From assembly GCA_015680685.1 (NCBI GenBank), contig MNCI01009462.1, positions 545,381 to 607,405 of the forward strand: a stretch of DNA of 62,025 bases. The letters run 5' to 3'. Below are positions 11,530-22,021 of the stretch, one piece after another. This DNA is from Gnetum montanum. Its lineage: Eukaryota > Streptophyta > Gnetopsida > Gnetales > Gnetaceae. The notes beneath the pieces were generated by a model, which was not told the origin of the DNA, ran no database searches, and was given only the letters and a program-made list of their open reading frames with translations. A program made the position numbers and the translations under genes. Within the stretch, counting starts at the first letter, position 1. Each line of letters begins with the position of its first letter.

Positions 11530-12000
11530 TGTGAACCCTGAATCGAACTGAGCGTGAGCGTAAACCCCAACGTAAGCGTAAACCTCAGTGTAAGCGTAGA
11601 CAACCAAACCCAAGCATAAACCTTCAACTCCGGCATATATGCTGACTATTTTTTACGGCGTATACGCTGACTATTTACACAGTGTTCAGCGTAAACTGTT
11701 TACATAGTATTCAGCGTAAACTGTAGGCGCAGCGTTTAGTGTAGATTGTTTGTACAGTGTATATGCTGAAGGATTTTACAGCATATATGCTGATGATTTT
11801 CACAGCATATATGCTGAGCATAAATAGTTTGTTCAATAGCATATACGCCGTGTTAGGTAGCGTATACGTCGAGCGTAAATAGTTTGTTCGACAGCGTATA
11901 CGCCATGTTAGGTAGTGTATACGCCGAGCGTAAATAGTTTTTGATAGCGTATACACTGGGTTAGGAAGCGTATATGCTGAGCATAAGCAGTCAGTAATTT
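11530..12000. repeat. GCGTATACGC/GCGTAAAC array upstream of cargo exon 2 (element A)
   Basis: Dense variants of GCGTATACGC, GCATATATGC and GCGTAAAC lie between the TATA box and the first protein-coding exon. Element B has the same in reverse at 25740-26400. The motif is identical to that in the LTR U3 arrays. Confidence 0.85.
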
Positions 12001-12069
12001 TTCTAAGTGTCGGCCTACAATGTAAAATTTTGTTTTTCATCTCATTTTCATGTATGGCTGATTTACCGA

Positions 12070-12539
12070 GGCATCTTGGTTGCTTGCAAGGACACTAAAC
12101 TTTTTCTTTTGGTAGTTGAGTTAGTTGGAGTACTAGCATGGTTTGGCCCCATTGAGGCCAATGAACCTACCCTAGATTTGACCATTGACATCAATGAAGT
12201 ATGGTTCAAGGAAGGGACGTGTGAATTCCTTGCCTTCATCTTGGACAGATTTAAGGTGGTGGTCTGGTCACATCTGAGCGAACAGGTGGCACGGAGCATG
12301 CTTGAGGCCATGTTGCTAGGGGCTTCGGAGAGCGTGGCGGTTTTTATGGAGTATATCGATGAGGGGCCACTTGTGATCGAGGACGGTCCCTCTGGCGGGC
12401 CCAGGTCTACTCGCCCGTTAGTGCATGTCTGGGCCCTATTGTCGCAAGGGCAGGATTATCTCAACAACACTCTATTTTTAGCTACGTGTGTACACATGCT
12501 GTTCGAGAACCCTCCTGGCATAGTGTACCAGGTAGATAG
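12070..12539 (+). other. FCP1/NLI-like HAD domain segment in cargo exon 2
   Basis: The exon can be laid on plant FCP1-like phosphatases: KLFLLVVELVGVL for the nucleophile strand, WFKEGTCEFLAFILDRFKVV then VWSHLSE for the RPxxxxFLxxxxERFEVxxWSS helix and strand, and YLNNTLFLATCVHMLFENPP for the NTLLxDDSPYKxLxNPP motif. The residues that should be catalytic differ: Glu replaces the first Asp, Val the second, and ATC the DDS. Element B shows the same losses (IVELVGVL and NTLFLAARVHMLF). If the homology is right, this is a captured pseudophosphatase. Identification is from pattern only. Confidence 0.55.
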
Positions 12540-15123
12540 GTAAGATCGTTTAAGCTTGTCATCTCTCTTTTTTTTGTCGTTTGGCATTTGCTTCTGTTTT
12601 GACAACCGTTCTTTTGTAGACCCCAAGTTAACCAAGAAGAAACATGCGTTGATGATGATGGGCTTGCCTTAGCTCATACAGCTCTAGAAACTTTTATGGT
12701 AGGTCCCACCCTTCGTGGAGCTATGTTAGCTCAAACCAAGGGTGATATTGTCCATTTTCACAAATGGTGTTCTAGAGCGTTCACACAATGTAAAGCTCGT
12801 GGGTGGTTGCATGAAGATTGGTCACATAAGGGACCAATTTTTCCTTGTGACTCTGACTTGGGTAGCACCTCTAAGTCCACCACTGAAGGTAAGTGAAAAT
12901 ATTCTCTAGATGTATTAACGTGTTTGTTCAACTGCCAGGGTTATACTAATGTGATGGTTTCGAATTGTATCTGCAGTTGATGCCCCTCCCGGTGGAGATC
13001 CTGTCACAACAGGAAGAACTGAGAATACCCTCTCGATGAAGTTTAGGAAGATCAGTAAGGCTCAGAAATGGTTGTTTAGATGATGCCAATCTTATGGAGC
13101 TCTTTACAACTTCGAGCCCTAATGTGTCGATAGTCGAAATGATCAGAGTTGTTGATTCATTTGACAAATCCATCTCTTACTATAGCACCCTGATTAAGGG
13201 TGTTAAGATAGTCTTCCATCTGTCGGCCAAATTCTTTTCGAACCTTTTTGGTGTACCGGTGGATGGTGTAAATGTAGTTTTGGACAGTGCTCATAAAGAG
13301 CTTCATATGGTACGTGCGTTAGAGGACTGGTTGGGCATTACCAAGGATGCTAAGAGATTCCCTATGTAGGGGAAGTTAAAGGTTGAGGAAGTTAATGAAT
13401 TATATCCTCTTTTTAGGGCATAGGTATTCCCTAAATTCCTTTCTTAGGTGCGGATTCTTGGTGTTGAAGCTGTGCGTATTATGTGAACCATCCTAGAAAC
13501 CGGAATGCGTTATAACTAGGCCCAATTTTTGTTGTCGGGCCTTCATAAGGAGATAGTACGATTGCGCTCAAATGTCGAGGCATAGTCCCACTTTACCTTT
13601 GCATTCTTTACCGATTATCCTCGCTACTTAGCCTAGTTTCTAGTGGTTCACGCAGACAATAAGTATGTTCTACGGGATTGAGGTCAATTATCCCACCCAT
13701 GGATCAACCATTTGTTTGAAATAGCTGAATCCTAAGATGCGCCTAAGGGAATTGATGAATCCATATCTATCACAACAGGGGGGTCATCTGGTACCTCAAT
13801 TCACACACATGACAGTGTGGGGTTGGGACCAGACGACGTGCTTTATACTGCCAAGAGAGCAGAATGGGTCATCAAAGAGACAATCGGTAAGGCCAAGTTG
13901 AAGCTGACAGAGCGTGAAAGTTCAATTGAGGAGGCCTCAAATGTGGATGAGCCACGGGTGAAACACATACGGTTCAAGATGCCTGTCCGAGGTAAGTAAA
14001 CTCTGTACACTTATTTCTTTATCATTTTCATGTTATTCATAATTTTTGTTTTGACTGCTTACATGCAACTGATGCCTTCAGACCTGACTCAAGAAGTGAG
14101 GAGGCAGAAATTAGAGACTATCATTGAAGAGGAGGAGGCTACAATGGAGTTAATGACCGAGGAGGAAGAGGTCGGCAAGGATCAGGCGGAAGAAATGGAC
14201 AAGCTATAGGAAGACACCACAGAGATTGAACTGGTCGATGACCAGGGTGGTGTTGATGAGATGTTCAATAGCTTCCTCAAGGAAAGGTTGGACCTTGGCA
14301 ACCCTCCAAACATAGAAGGGGACGGGGAACACGATATATTTCTTTTCATTTTATTGCGTCGCTTTGTGAGCTATTGTTTCCATGGTGTTTTACTTTTGTG
14401 TTTTCATCCCTTCCAGATGAAGGTAGTGAAACCAAAACGATGCGGCTGGACGTGCCCATGAAAAAAGTCCCCCTTGAAAGGACTGCGGAGGTTAGTCCGT
14501 CTCGTACTCATGGACCATTTACTTGGACAGAGATGCCAAGTAAAATGGATTTTGTGGCTAGTATCGCTGAGGAGGTTATTGAACGCATTCAAGAAGCTCA
14601 CCCTGAGATAGGTATAAATGTTTCAAGTTTTTTTTTTGCAGCTTTAGAGTTTCACACCCCTTTTTTTGTCATTTTAGCATTTGTTCTGTTCATGTGCGTA
14701 GGTGCCAAACTGAGGTGGGATCCATCTGAGACAGTTAACATTGAGAGTTTGCCCACACTATCTCCAGAAGTTGAGCAGGTGCCAAGGCCAGTTTATGACG
14801 AAGTGGCAGAAGGTCTTGTACACAACGCCAAGTCGCTTTGGACTTGTAGGCGTTCCATCAAATAGTTGTGGTTACAAGTCCAAGCAAAGGAGAAGGAAGT
14901 TTCTGAGTTGTCGATTGAGCGTGACGATCTCAAGGCCTGGTATGAGTTTGCCTCTGCTAAACTAAGTGGTGATCGCTCTTGGTGGACTTCCGAGGTCACG
15001 TATACTAGATACTGGAACCTACTCAATCACCATGCGTCACTGACCTGGAAACTAGTAGAGCGTAAGGCCCAGGTGGATCTATTGAACCTCAAGTTTCAAG
15101 ATTGGAAGGCTTTCACTTCCAAG

Positions 15124-15128
15124 GTACA
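15124..15128. other. Target site duplication of element B, left copy
   Basis: GTACA precedes LTR start TG at 15129, and GTACG follows the right LTR at 32050-32054. One base differs. The coding frame of A's cargo exon 7 stops at the left copy and resumes after the right copy. Confidence 0.75.
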
Positions 15129-15249
15129 TGAAACACCACAAAAATTTTGAGCTTAGTACTTGCCCAGCACCAAGCAAGACAAACGACCACAGCTACATCT
15201 GGTGTCACACTCGGCAATTTTGGAGATCTGATGCTTAATTTTCACTAAG

Positions 15250-15700
15250 TATGCAATCCCAGCGTATACGCCCAGCGTATATGCCCAGCATATACGCCCA
15301 AGTGTACATTCCCAGCGTATACACTCAAAATCACAACGTATACGCCCAGCGTGTGCGCTCAAGTTCACACCGTATATGCCCAGCGTATACGCCCAGCATA
15401 TATGCCCAGTGTACATGCCTCACATGTACGCGTAGCAGGTACAACAGATGCATACGTCCAGCAATAAGATCTCTGGTATAGCATGGAAACAACACTGCAG
15501 AACAAGATTTGGTACAAGGCAGCAAACATCAGCGTATACGCTCAACATCCATTAGCGTATACGCCCAGCATATACGCCAGCATCCACGACATCTACGCCT
15601 AAGTCCACATATGCCTAGCACATCAGCGTATACGCCCAGCTTATATGCCCATAGTCTACGCTCGCTGTAGACAGCGTATACGCCTAGCAAATGTAACATA
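15250..15700. repeat. GCGTATACGC palindrome array in element B 5' LTR
   Basis: Near 15260-15300 the motif forms a tandem of CCCAGCGTATACG-type 13-14 base units; elsewhere spacing is irregular. Variants are mostly CpG transitions (GCATATACGC, GCGTATATGC). The same arrays stand in the U3 of every A and B LTR. Confidence 0.88.
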
Positions 15701-15782
15701 TTGCACGCTTGTAAATTTTACGCTCTTGCACCCGGTCAACGTGCCACGTGTCTCCCAATCCGAGTTTGCCATCAAAACTTTG

Positions 15783-15789
15783 TATAAAA
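15783..15789 (+). promoter_or_regulatory. LTR promoter TATA box (element B 5' LTR)
   Basis: TATAAAA lies in CTTTGTATAAAAGACC, conserved at 31473-31479 in the right LTR and as TATATAAAAA in both element A LTRs. It lies downstream of the palindrome array and would define the U3/R region for genomic RNA. Confidence 0.7.
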
Positions 15790-16380
15790 GACCAATTTTT
15801 CACGAAAAACAGACGGTTGGCAAAATTCTTAGAACACACCAGAGAGTAGAGATGCTGCGAAATAGAATACAAAAACCTCTTACGCTAGACAACCCTATAC
15901 GCTGAGCATACAACCTTTACATTGTGCTTACAGTGTGAACCAGCCACAATCATCCCTACATCCACCGAGGCTTTTCGTCAGCCTTGTGTTCCAGCCACAA
16001 CTGCATTAGACCGGTGCATTGTACTTTCATTCTGTAATGCCATTGTTACATTTTCTTCCTACAATTGTTTACAGTCTGCATTAATTCTTGCATGTATTCT
16101 GTTTATGCTCATTTACATCTATGCTCTGTTTGCATCGTTTACACTATTTACGGTCTGATTTACGCTCATTGCGCTGTTTACGTATAACCCAGCGTATAGC
16201 ACTTCGGTGTACATTCAGGAAAATCCTTGTCTGATCCGCGTGCGGACCACCCAAGGTACTCTACCTTCGTTCATTCCAGCTCGCCCTCAGGCGAAGGTAG
16301 GGTCTTCTGTGCATGTCCTGTGATCCCACGACCTCTGTTTCCTTCCAGCCAGAGACCGACGATCTCAGGTGGTACAGAAA

Positions 16381-16400
16381 TTGGTGCTAGAAGGAGGGCC
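16381..16400 (+). other. Primer binding site candidate, element B
   Basis: After the LTR end CA and a 4-base GAAA spacer comes TTGGTGCTAGAAGGAGGGCC. The same 20 bases and spacer follow the 5' LTR of element A (37997-37978, minus). The TTGGTGCT start resembles sites I recall for Tat elements. I cannot name the tRNA with confidence. Confidence 0.6.
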
Positions 16401-17098
16401 TGCCTAAAACCTTAGCTACACGCTTCCCAACATTTACACTGCTCAACGTCTACGCTGTTCAGTCTAAACCCTTCCATCCATAAGCCTCTCAGTGTCTATG
16501 CTGTTTGCCGCACGAGGGTTCTGTAAGATCCCCAGCGTCTACGCTGCTGAGTATACGCTACACGCCTTACGCTGAAAATTTCGCCTACGCTATACACAAC
16601 TGTTAAATTTTACGCCACACATTGTTACGCCGTAGACTTGTCTACAATGCCATCCATTTATGCTATGCTTTTTACGTCGTAGATTTTTTCTATGCTGCAC
16701 ACTAACTTTCTATGAGATTCTATTTATGCTATTCTCTTTACGCTGCAAACTCGTTCATGCTACCGCTCATATATACCACCCTGACACTGTATACGCTGCT
16801 CATCGTATACACTGCACTCCTTACACTGTAGACTTTGTCTACGCTGCTTTCCAATTTATACTGCATCCTGTATGCTAAAAAAACCTTTTTACACTACACC
16901 CTAACCCTGTATATGCTGTCTAGCGTATACGCTGCACTCCTTACGCTATAGACTTGTCTATGCTAACGTTATACACTGCATACCTATACGCTGCCTATGC
17001 TGTCGTTATACGCTGGACATTGAAGCGTATACGCTGCATCTTACCACGTAAGTTTATGCCGTACCAAGTACACTAATTTCACACCTCAATAGGTCATC
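16401..17098 (+). other. Element B leader with palindrome/GCGTCTACGC repeats
   Basis: The untranslated leader between primer site and gag is rich in GCGTATACGC, GCGTCTACGCTG and TTACGCTG variants. It corresponds to 37404-37977 of element A. No supported ORF. Confidence 0.75.
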
Positions 17099-20060
17099 AT
17101 GAACCTCGTAAACACCACCGCTACAACCGCTCAAGTCACCAACATGGCAGGTACCATGGCTGCCCAGCAGCCCATCATTCCACAGCCGACAGTACAACCC
17201 ACAGCGGGGCCCCGCCGGTCGCTAAGGTTGTAAGGGAGGAACCCAGCCTCTAACATTATAACCCAGGACCAGTACAACTTCATATGTGTGAAGATACAAG
17301 CCGGTCTAGCAGTAGATTGAGCCGAAATAGAGGTAAAGAGGCAGTATGAACACTTCTACAGGGGGGGGACGTGAGTTCATCCCTTCCCCATATGATATAA
17401 TCCCTATTTCAGAATAGTACTCAGAGCTCGTCACACGACTCCTCCTGCAAAGGAGCCAGTCATTGGATCAGCCTGTAGTAGATCTCCAACCGGAAGCGGA
17501 GGACGAGTTCACTGCCCAATTCGAACACAAAGACTCCTATCACATCCTCAGTCCACAAACCCACATCAACCCCATGTTTCATCCAGGCACAGGGGAAGTT
17601 ATGCCCCTCCAACCCCTCAGGTTCACCCAGGTGCAAGTACCTCCACCAAAGGCATCTACACTGGTTCATGTTCCTCCGATAACTGATCCACAATTCAGCA
17701 CACTCCCTCTCGCTATCATCCCCGTCGCAGCGGCTGGTCCATCTTCGCAAGCACCACTCCCACACACTAACATGGATGCAACCTTCATGCCTTGGGTGAT
17801 AGGGATGTCACATGTGATACCAGCATCCACGTCCGCCCACTACATCCCCCACATCCAAACGCACGGGGTCCCTTCCACCGTTGTAACCCAACAGGGAATT
17901 CCGCCACAAAATGTAGTTGGACAATGGGTAGCGATGGGTGTGCCATCCCATCAACCCTCGCACCACAATATCCCACCACATACAATTCCACTAGCTAACA
18001 CTCCCCAAGTCCAACCGCAACCGTTGCAACAACAACCTCTCACCTACAATGTGCCATCCCTAGTGCCACCCACTATGAACCTCCCACAAGCACAACCGTC
18101 GACCGCTGCACAACTTTCAGCCTTTCAACCTGCCATCCAATAGTCTAACCTGTATAATGTGCCACACACCCAAGTTGCCATGTCACCTAGTTCCCAAGAC
18201 TAGGCAGACACCAAAAAATTAATGCAAGAATTAATTGACGAGGTAAAGCGCCTCAAAACGGCTGCCAACGGAGAGCTAAAGGTAGTGGAATTCTATCACG
18301 ATGACCCCATCAGCCCTTCCATCCCACCTCTAACCTTGCCCAAAGGCATATCGTTGCCAACACTAACTAAATATAATGGGGAGATGAACCCCAATGCTCA
18401 CTTAATAACATTTAGGTTAGAATGTGCATTGCTCCAGGCATGACCACATGCCATTTTACGAGTATTCCCTATGTCTCTCACAAGGAGAGCACTCGATTGG
18501 TATCAGGCCCTCCCAAGGAATTCTATATTATCTTTGGAAGAGTTGTTACATCAATTCGTGACTAGGTTCAAATATAACTTGAAACCTGAAGTGACATTGG
18601 ACAACCTCATACAGGTTAAATAAGCCCCCCTTGAACCTATGCAAAAATTCATTCAGAGGTGGAGTGCTACTCTCAATGAGCTACATGAGCCAATTCCCCA
18701 GACATATCTGCTCACAATTCTAAAGGGGACCATTAATGGCTTCTTCAAATCTAAATTGTACTATCTTAATGTGCGTAATCTTAACCAAGCCTTTGTACAA
18801 ATAAAAAATATAGAAGAGGCAGCTCAAAATAGCCATGACCCTGCATACTTAGCCTTCAAAAATCAACATAGCAAAAAGGATAAAGACAAGGCTAAAGAAA
18901 CCATAGCGGCAATAGCTGAAACGCAACAACCAAACAAACTGCTAGTAACCCCTACTAACTATACTAGACCTACTCCCGCAACTATGCCAGAATCATCATC
19001 ATCGCAGAACCCAATGCAAAACTGTATGAGAAACTTTGAGAGGAAAGAACCTTCTCAATATACGCCATTGCCTATGAAACCATCCCAGCTATTCGATCAA
19101 CTACTGAAAGCTGGATTAATGAAACATAAATAGTTATTCCCCGCGGCCATCCAGAGGCACGATCGGTTCTGTCAACTCGTCCAGAACCCAAGCCTAGCGA
19201 CGCCAGATGAGCCTCCAGTGCCCAAAGACTTTAGAATGGATCGCTTCTGTGATTATCACCAACGCAATGGGCACAACACGGATTACTATTTCACACTGAA
19301 GCAGGACATACAGTGAATGATCGACAAAGGAAAAATCACCTTTGACGAGGCAAACCCGGTCCAACCACAGAACCAGGCTATGGGGGTGTATAAAGACCCT
19401 CTGAACACCAAAGAGGTGCCATACGTTATCAACACAATCTGCCTTGATGATGAACCTGAGACACCCAACATTAACACCATCTACCCTGAATATAAACAAC
19501 TAACAACTAACAAGTCATTCGTAGTCCATGTTCCTCCCACTCCATCTACATCCATTCCTCAACCGTCATTCGCCTCACAAAAACCATACGTAGTGCACAT
19601 ACCTCCCGCTGTCACTACCCCGAATCTATCAACCCCCCCTGCTCAGCCTACCCCTTTTGTAGTCCAAGTGCCACCCGTAGTTGCAACAGCGGAGGTTCAA
19701 CCCCTGCCTAGAAAAACCCCATATGTTGTTAACACATCCGCAAATCCTAATGTTTACCAAACCTCCACCTCACATACACAAGGTAAACCCAGTCCTTACA
19801 TCATTAGGGTGTCCAGCCAATCTTCTGCCCAACCATATCTGACTGTTCAACCGCAATCTCACCCAGCTCCATATGCTATACAAATCCCAAAGCAACTTGA
19901 AGCTCCAAGACCAACTCCACCTCCACGCCAAACACAAGAACACTTAGCGGATAAGCTTACGCATGAATGCTTGGAGAAGGAGCATCAACGATTGGCTGTA
20001 GGGCCACCTAAATCCACTCCACTTAACACTGTACCCATGACGCAACCCAACAGTCAATGA
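17099..20060 (+). pseudogene. gag: Element B gag
   Basis: The start ATG (17099) matches that of A (37403). The order is an N-terminal segment (PRRSLRL, NIITQDQYNFICVKIQAGLA), a long Pro/Gln/Thr-rich stretch, and the capsid-like core: LPKGISLPTLTKYNGEMNPN, HLITFRLECALLQA, ALDWYQALPRNS and SLEELLHQFVTRFKYN. Next comes a knuckle-like CDYHQRNGHNTDYY whose last Cys is Tyr, then a long linker with repeated PYVVxVPP motifs. In-frame stops (after RSLRL, at LLQA*, at FIQV*A) and a one-base frameshift in a G run near 17361 kill it. Gag would form the virus-like particle around the RNA. Confidence 0.85.
19500..19900 (+). repeat. PYVVxVPP repeat segment in the element B gag-protease linker
   Basis: The motif (P)(Y/F)(V/I)(V/I)x(V/I)(P/S) recurs every 20-35 residues: SFVVHVPPT, PYVVHIPPA, PFVVQVPPV, PYVVNT, PYIIRVSS, PYAIQIPK. 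Element A has the same set (PFVVHIPST, PYVIRVSP, PYMVHIPP, SPYIV). The spacing is irregular, so it is a protein-level repeat rather than a DNA tandem. Confidence 0.7.
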
Positions 20061-20159
20061 AGTGCAGGTAACAAGGGTGAACCATCCAAATAACATGATA
20101 AGTCTAAAACAATAGCTCCGAGCAAAAACGACGAACCAACAAAGCATGAAATAAAACTG

Positions 20160-21203
20160 TTGGGGCCAATGGACCCAGTCACCGCTGATGCAAACGCCCC
20201 CAGCAGTAGAGACTTGGCAGCGACTTTAACACAATTCACACAAGCCCTTAAGCAAAAGAACACTTCGCTAAGCTTGTACGATTTGGTTCTTACATCCCAA
20301 GCACATTGCGAAGCCTTGGTACGCATGTTAACGTCCATCCCAGTCAGTGAGAACTTGCCCCCAAACGAACCATCCATTCATGCGGTAATGTACTTGCCCC
20401 AAGGGTCAATGTCCAAACCACTAAACTTCCACAACGATAATATTAAAATGGATAAGAAAATAGGGGAGGTGACAATAGTCCCCATGTTCATAACGATACG
20501 CATAAATCAGTTCAAGATACATAGGGTCCACATAGACGATGGAGCCAGTATGAATGTGGTACCATACCCCATCGTGGAACAACTAGGGCTGACCGAGTTA
20601 ATCAAACCAACTGCAACTACATGTCTAAAATCATTCAGCGGGTCACGCGTGATGGTCAAAGGCGTAGTGACCTTAGACTTCATAGTAGGGGACTAGTTTC
20701 CCACGTCCGCCGATTTCGTAGTGGTTGACAAAATGTCGGGATTCAACCTAATATTAGGAAGACCTTTGTTGGCCCAACTGAAAGCGGTTTCATCCCCTAT
20801 AGATCAAGAAATTCACCTACCTTATGAAGGCGACGAAATCATCATACACGGGGAAGTGGCTACACCTATTGTTTCATCACACATGGACATGGACCAAGGC
20901 TTAGAGGTTGAACTTGAAAAGCCTAGCTGAAACGACATAAACGAAGAACAACCAGTGGGCAGTAATCCAAATCCACCTAAAATAGAAACACCTGCACCTG
21001 ACATTGTACATACCCCTGCTCAATTAGAAACTGACATAAAACTCACCACAGATACTAAAACATCTAAAAACACTGACACAGAAGCCATTCCATCAGATGT
21101 CCCTTGGGCTGAATTACCATTCAACGTGATCAGCGAAGGGGACGCTGAATACAGGATCATACCCGTTGACACATTGCTTAACATTAAAAGGAAAAAAATT
21201 TAA
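20160..21203 (+). pseudogene. pol: Element B aspartic protease
   Basis: The retropepsin-type segment has HIDDGASMNVVPYPIVEQLG around the catalytic Asp of the D-x/G-A/S signature, then CLKSFSGS and, near the end, FNLILGRPLLAQLKAVSS. The latter is the family's usual (F/Y)NxILGRPWL block. One TAG lies after FIVGD. The C-terminal tail (PWAELPFNVISEGDAEY) ends at TAA 21201, and the same tail is in element A. Unlike typical gypsy elements, RT does not follow directly: a minisatellite and the antisense gene intervene. Confidence 0.85.
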
Positions 21204-21230
21204 AAATCCCTAAAATAATACCATCACGCC

Positions 21231-21770
21231 ATGTCTGAAACGATGATAAACTACACCATGTTTGAAATGACGTTAAACTATGCCATGTCCGAAACGACAT
21301 TAAACTACGCCATGTCCAAAACGATGTTAAACTACACCATGTCCAAAATGACGTTAAACTACACCATGTCCGAAACGACGTTAAACTACACCATGTCCGA
21401 AACGACGTTAAACTACGCCATATCCAAAACGACATTAAACTACGACAACACAAAAAAAAATAAAAACAAAAAACATTAAACTACACTCCTTGTCCGCAAT
21501 GATGTTAAACTATCATGTCCGCAATGACTTAAAACTAGCCATGATCAGAAATGGTCGGTCAACCGAGAAACCCACCCACATTATCCAAAATGTTACTTGT
21601 TTACAATGGGGCTTGAAATGGCCTTAAACTATGCAATGGGGCCCAAAATGGCCTTAAACTACGCAATGGGGCCCGAAGTGGCCTTAGACTACACATAGAG
21701 GCCCGAAATGGCCTTAAACTATGCATGGAGGCCCGAAATGGCCTTAAACTAGATCACACACTTGTACTTT
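21231..21770. repeat. Minisatellite between protease and the antisense gene (element B)
   Basis: The first eight units are about 27 bases (ATGTCCGAAACGACGTTAAAC plus TAC(A/G)CC); later units are longer, with GGCCCGAAATGGCCTTAAACT. Because 27 is a multiple of three, the array stays open as nine-residue repeats on both strands. I treat those frames as a by-product. The counterpart in A is 32975-33236. Confidence 0.88.
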
Positions 21771-22021
21771 GTTTTCCTCTTATGATTACATCTGCATATT
21801 ACACTTAGAACAAAAAACAAATATATAAAACCAAAATACTTTACATTGCCGTGTCGGGTGTGCAATGAAGCTCAAAATCAACAAAAACATTTTATACATG
21901 CAATACTGTACAATTATAAGTGTCAACTGTTTCCGTCCATCTCAAGATTTTCAATTTACAATTCCCATATCAATTTGAGTCAGCATAGTTCTAAAGGAAA
22001 AATTAAAAACAAAACTAAAAA
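21771..22021 (-). other. 3' flank of the element B cargo gene
   Basis: On the minus strand this is the presumed 3' UTR after the TAG at 22024-22022. It matches 32610-32960 of A, sharing AATTGTAAATTGAxAATxTTGAG and TACATGTATA-type text. AT-rich, no ORF. Confidence 0.5.

Larger units (their letters stand above)
12007..15128 (+). pseudogene. Antisense cargo gene of element A, 5' part (exons 2-7)
   Basis: This gene runs opposite to A's gag-pol. Exons read by eye: 2 (about 12007-12539), 3 (12620-12888), 4 (12977-13991), 5 (14082-14333), 6 (14417-14611) and 7 (14702-15128, interrupted by element B and resumed at 32055). Donors GTAAGAT, GTAAGTG, GTAAGTA and GTATAAA and acceptors TTGTAG, CTGCAG, TTCAG, TCCAG and CGTAG frame them; the exon 5 donor has decayed to AT. 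Exon 2 resembles a plant FCP1/NLI-type HAD domain (listed separately). Exon 4 resembles plant transposon-associated proteins. Exon 5 is strongly acidic. Exon 7 is a heptad-rich coiled coil. Stops include TAG at 13367, a frameshift near 13080 and several TAG codons at 13420-13680. No exon 1 equivalent to B's is visible. Its function is unknown. Confidence 0.7.
15129..16376 (+). repeat. Element B 5' LTR
   Basis: It starts TGAAACACC and ends GGTACA, and aligns with 30785-32049. U3 carries palindrome variants at about 15250-15700, with six exact GCGTATACGC copies counted by eye. The TATA box TATAAAA is at 15783-15789. The last 100 bases (GCGGACCACCCAAGG, CGAAGGTAGGGTCTTC) are conserved among A, B and C. 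Confidence 0.92.

Noticed and set aside
14404-14601. Minus-strand ORFs across the cargo exons (14404-14601, 14793-15026, 12063-12311)
   Set aside because: They are antisense shadows of the cargo exons, whose plus-strand frame is shared with element B and bounded by splice sites.
15241-15720. CRISPR-like array (regular GCGTATACGC repeats with spacers)
   Set aside because: The host is a plant, spacing is irregular and very short, and spacers themselves are related. This is a palindromic repeat array in an LTR.
17460-17998. Frames opposite or overlapping element B gag
   Set aside because: The conserved reading with element A is the plus-strand gag frame; the others do not match the sister copy.
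21231-21479. Open frames on both strands with nine-residue repeats (MSETTLNYA type)
   Set aside because: They result from a 27-base minisatellite unit, a multiple of three. The frame is open on both strands and the units later change length. There is no sign of a conserved protein in the matching array of element A.
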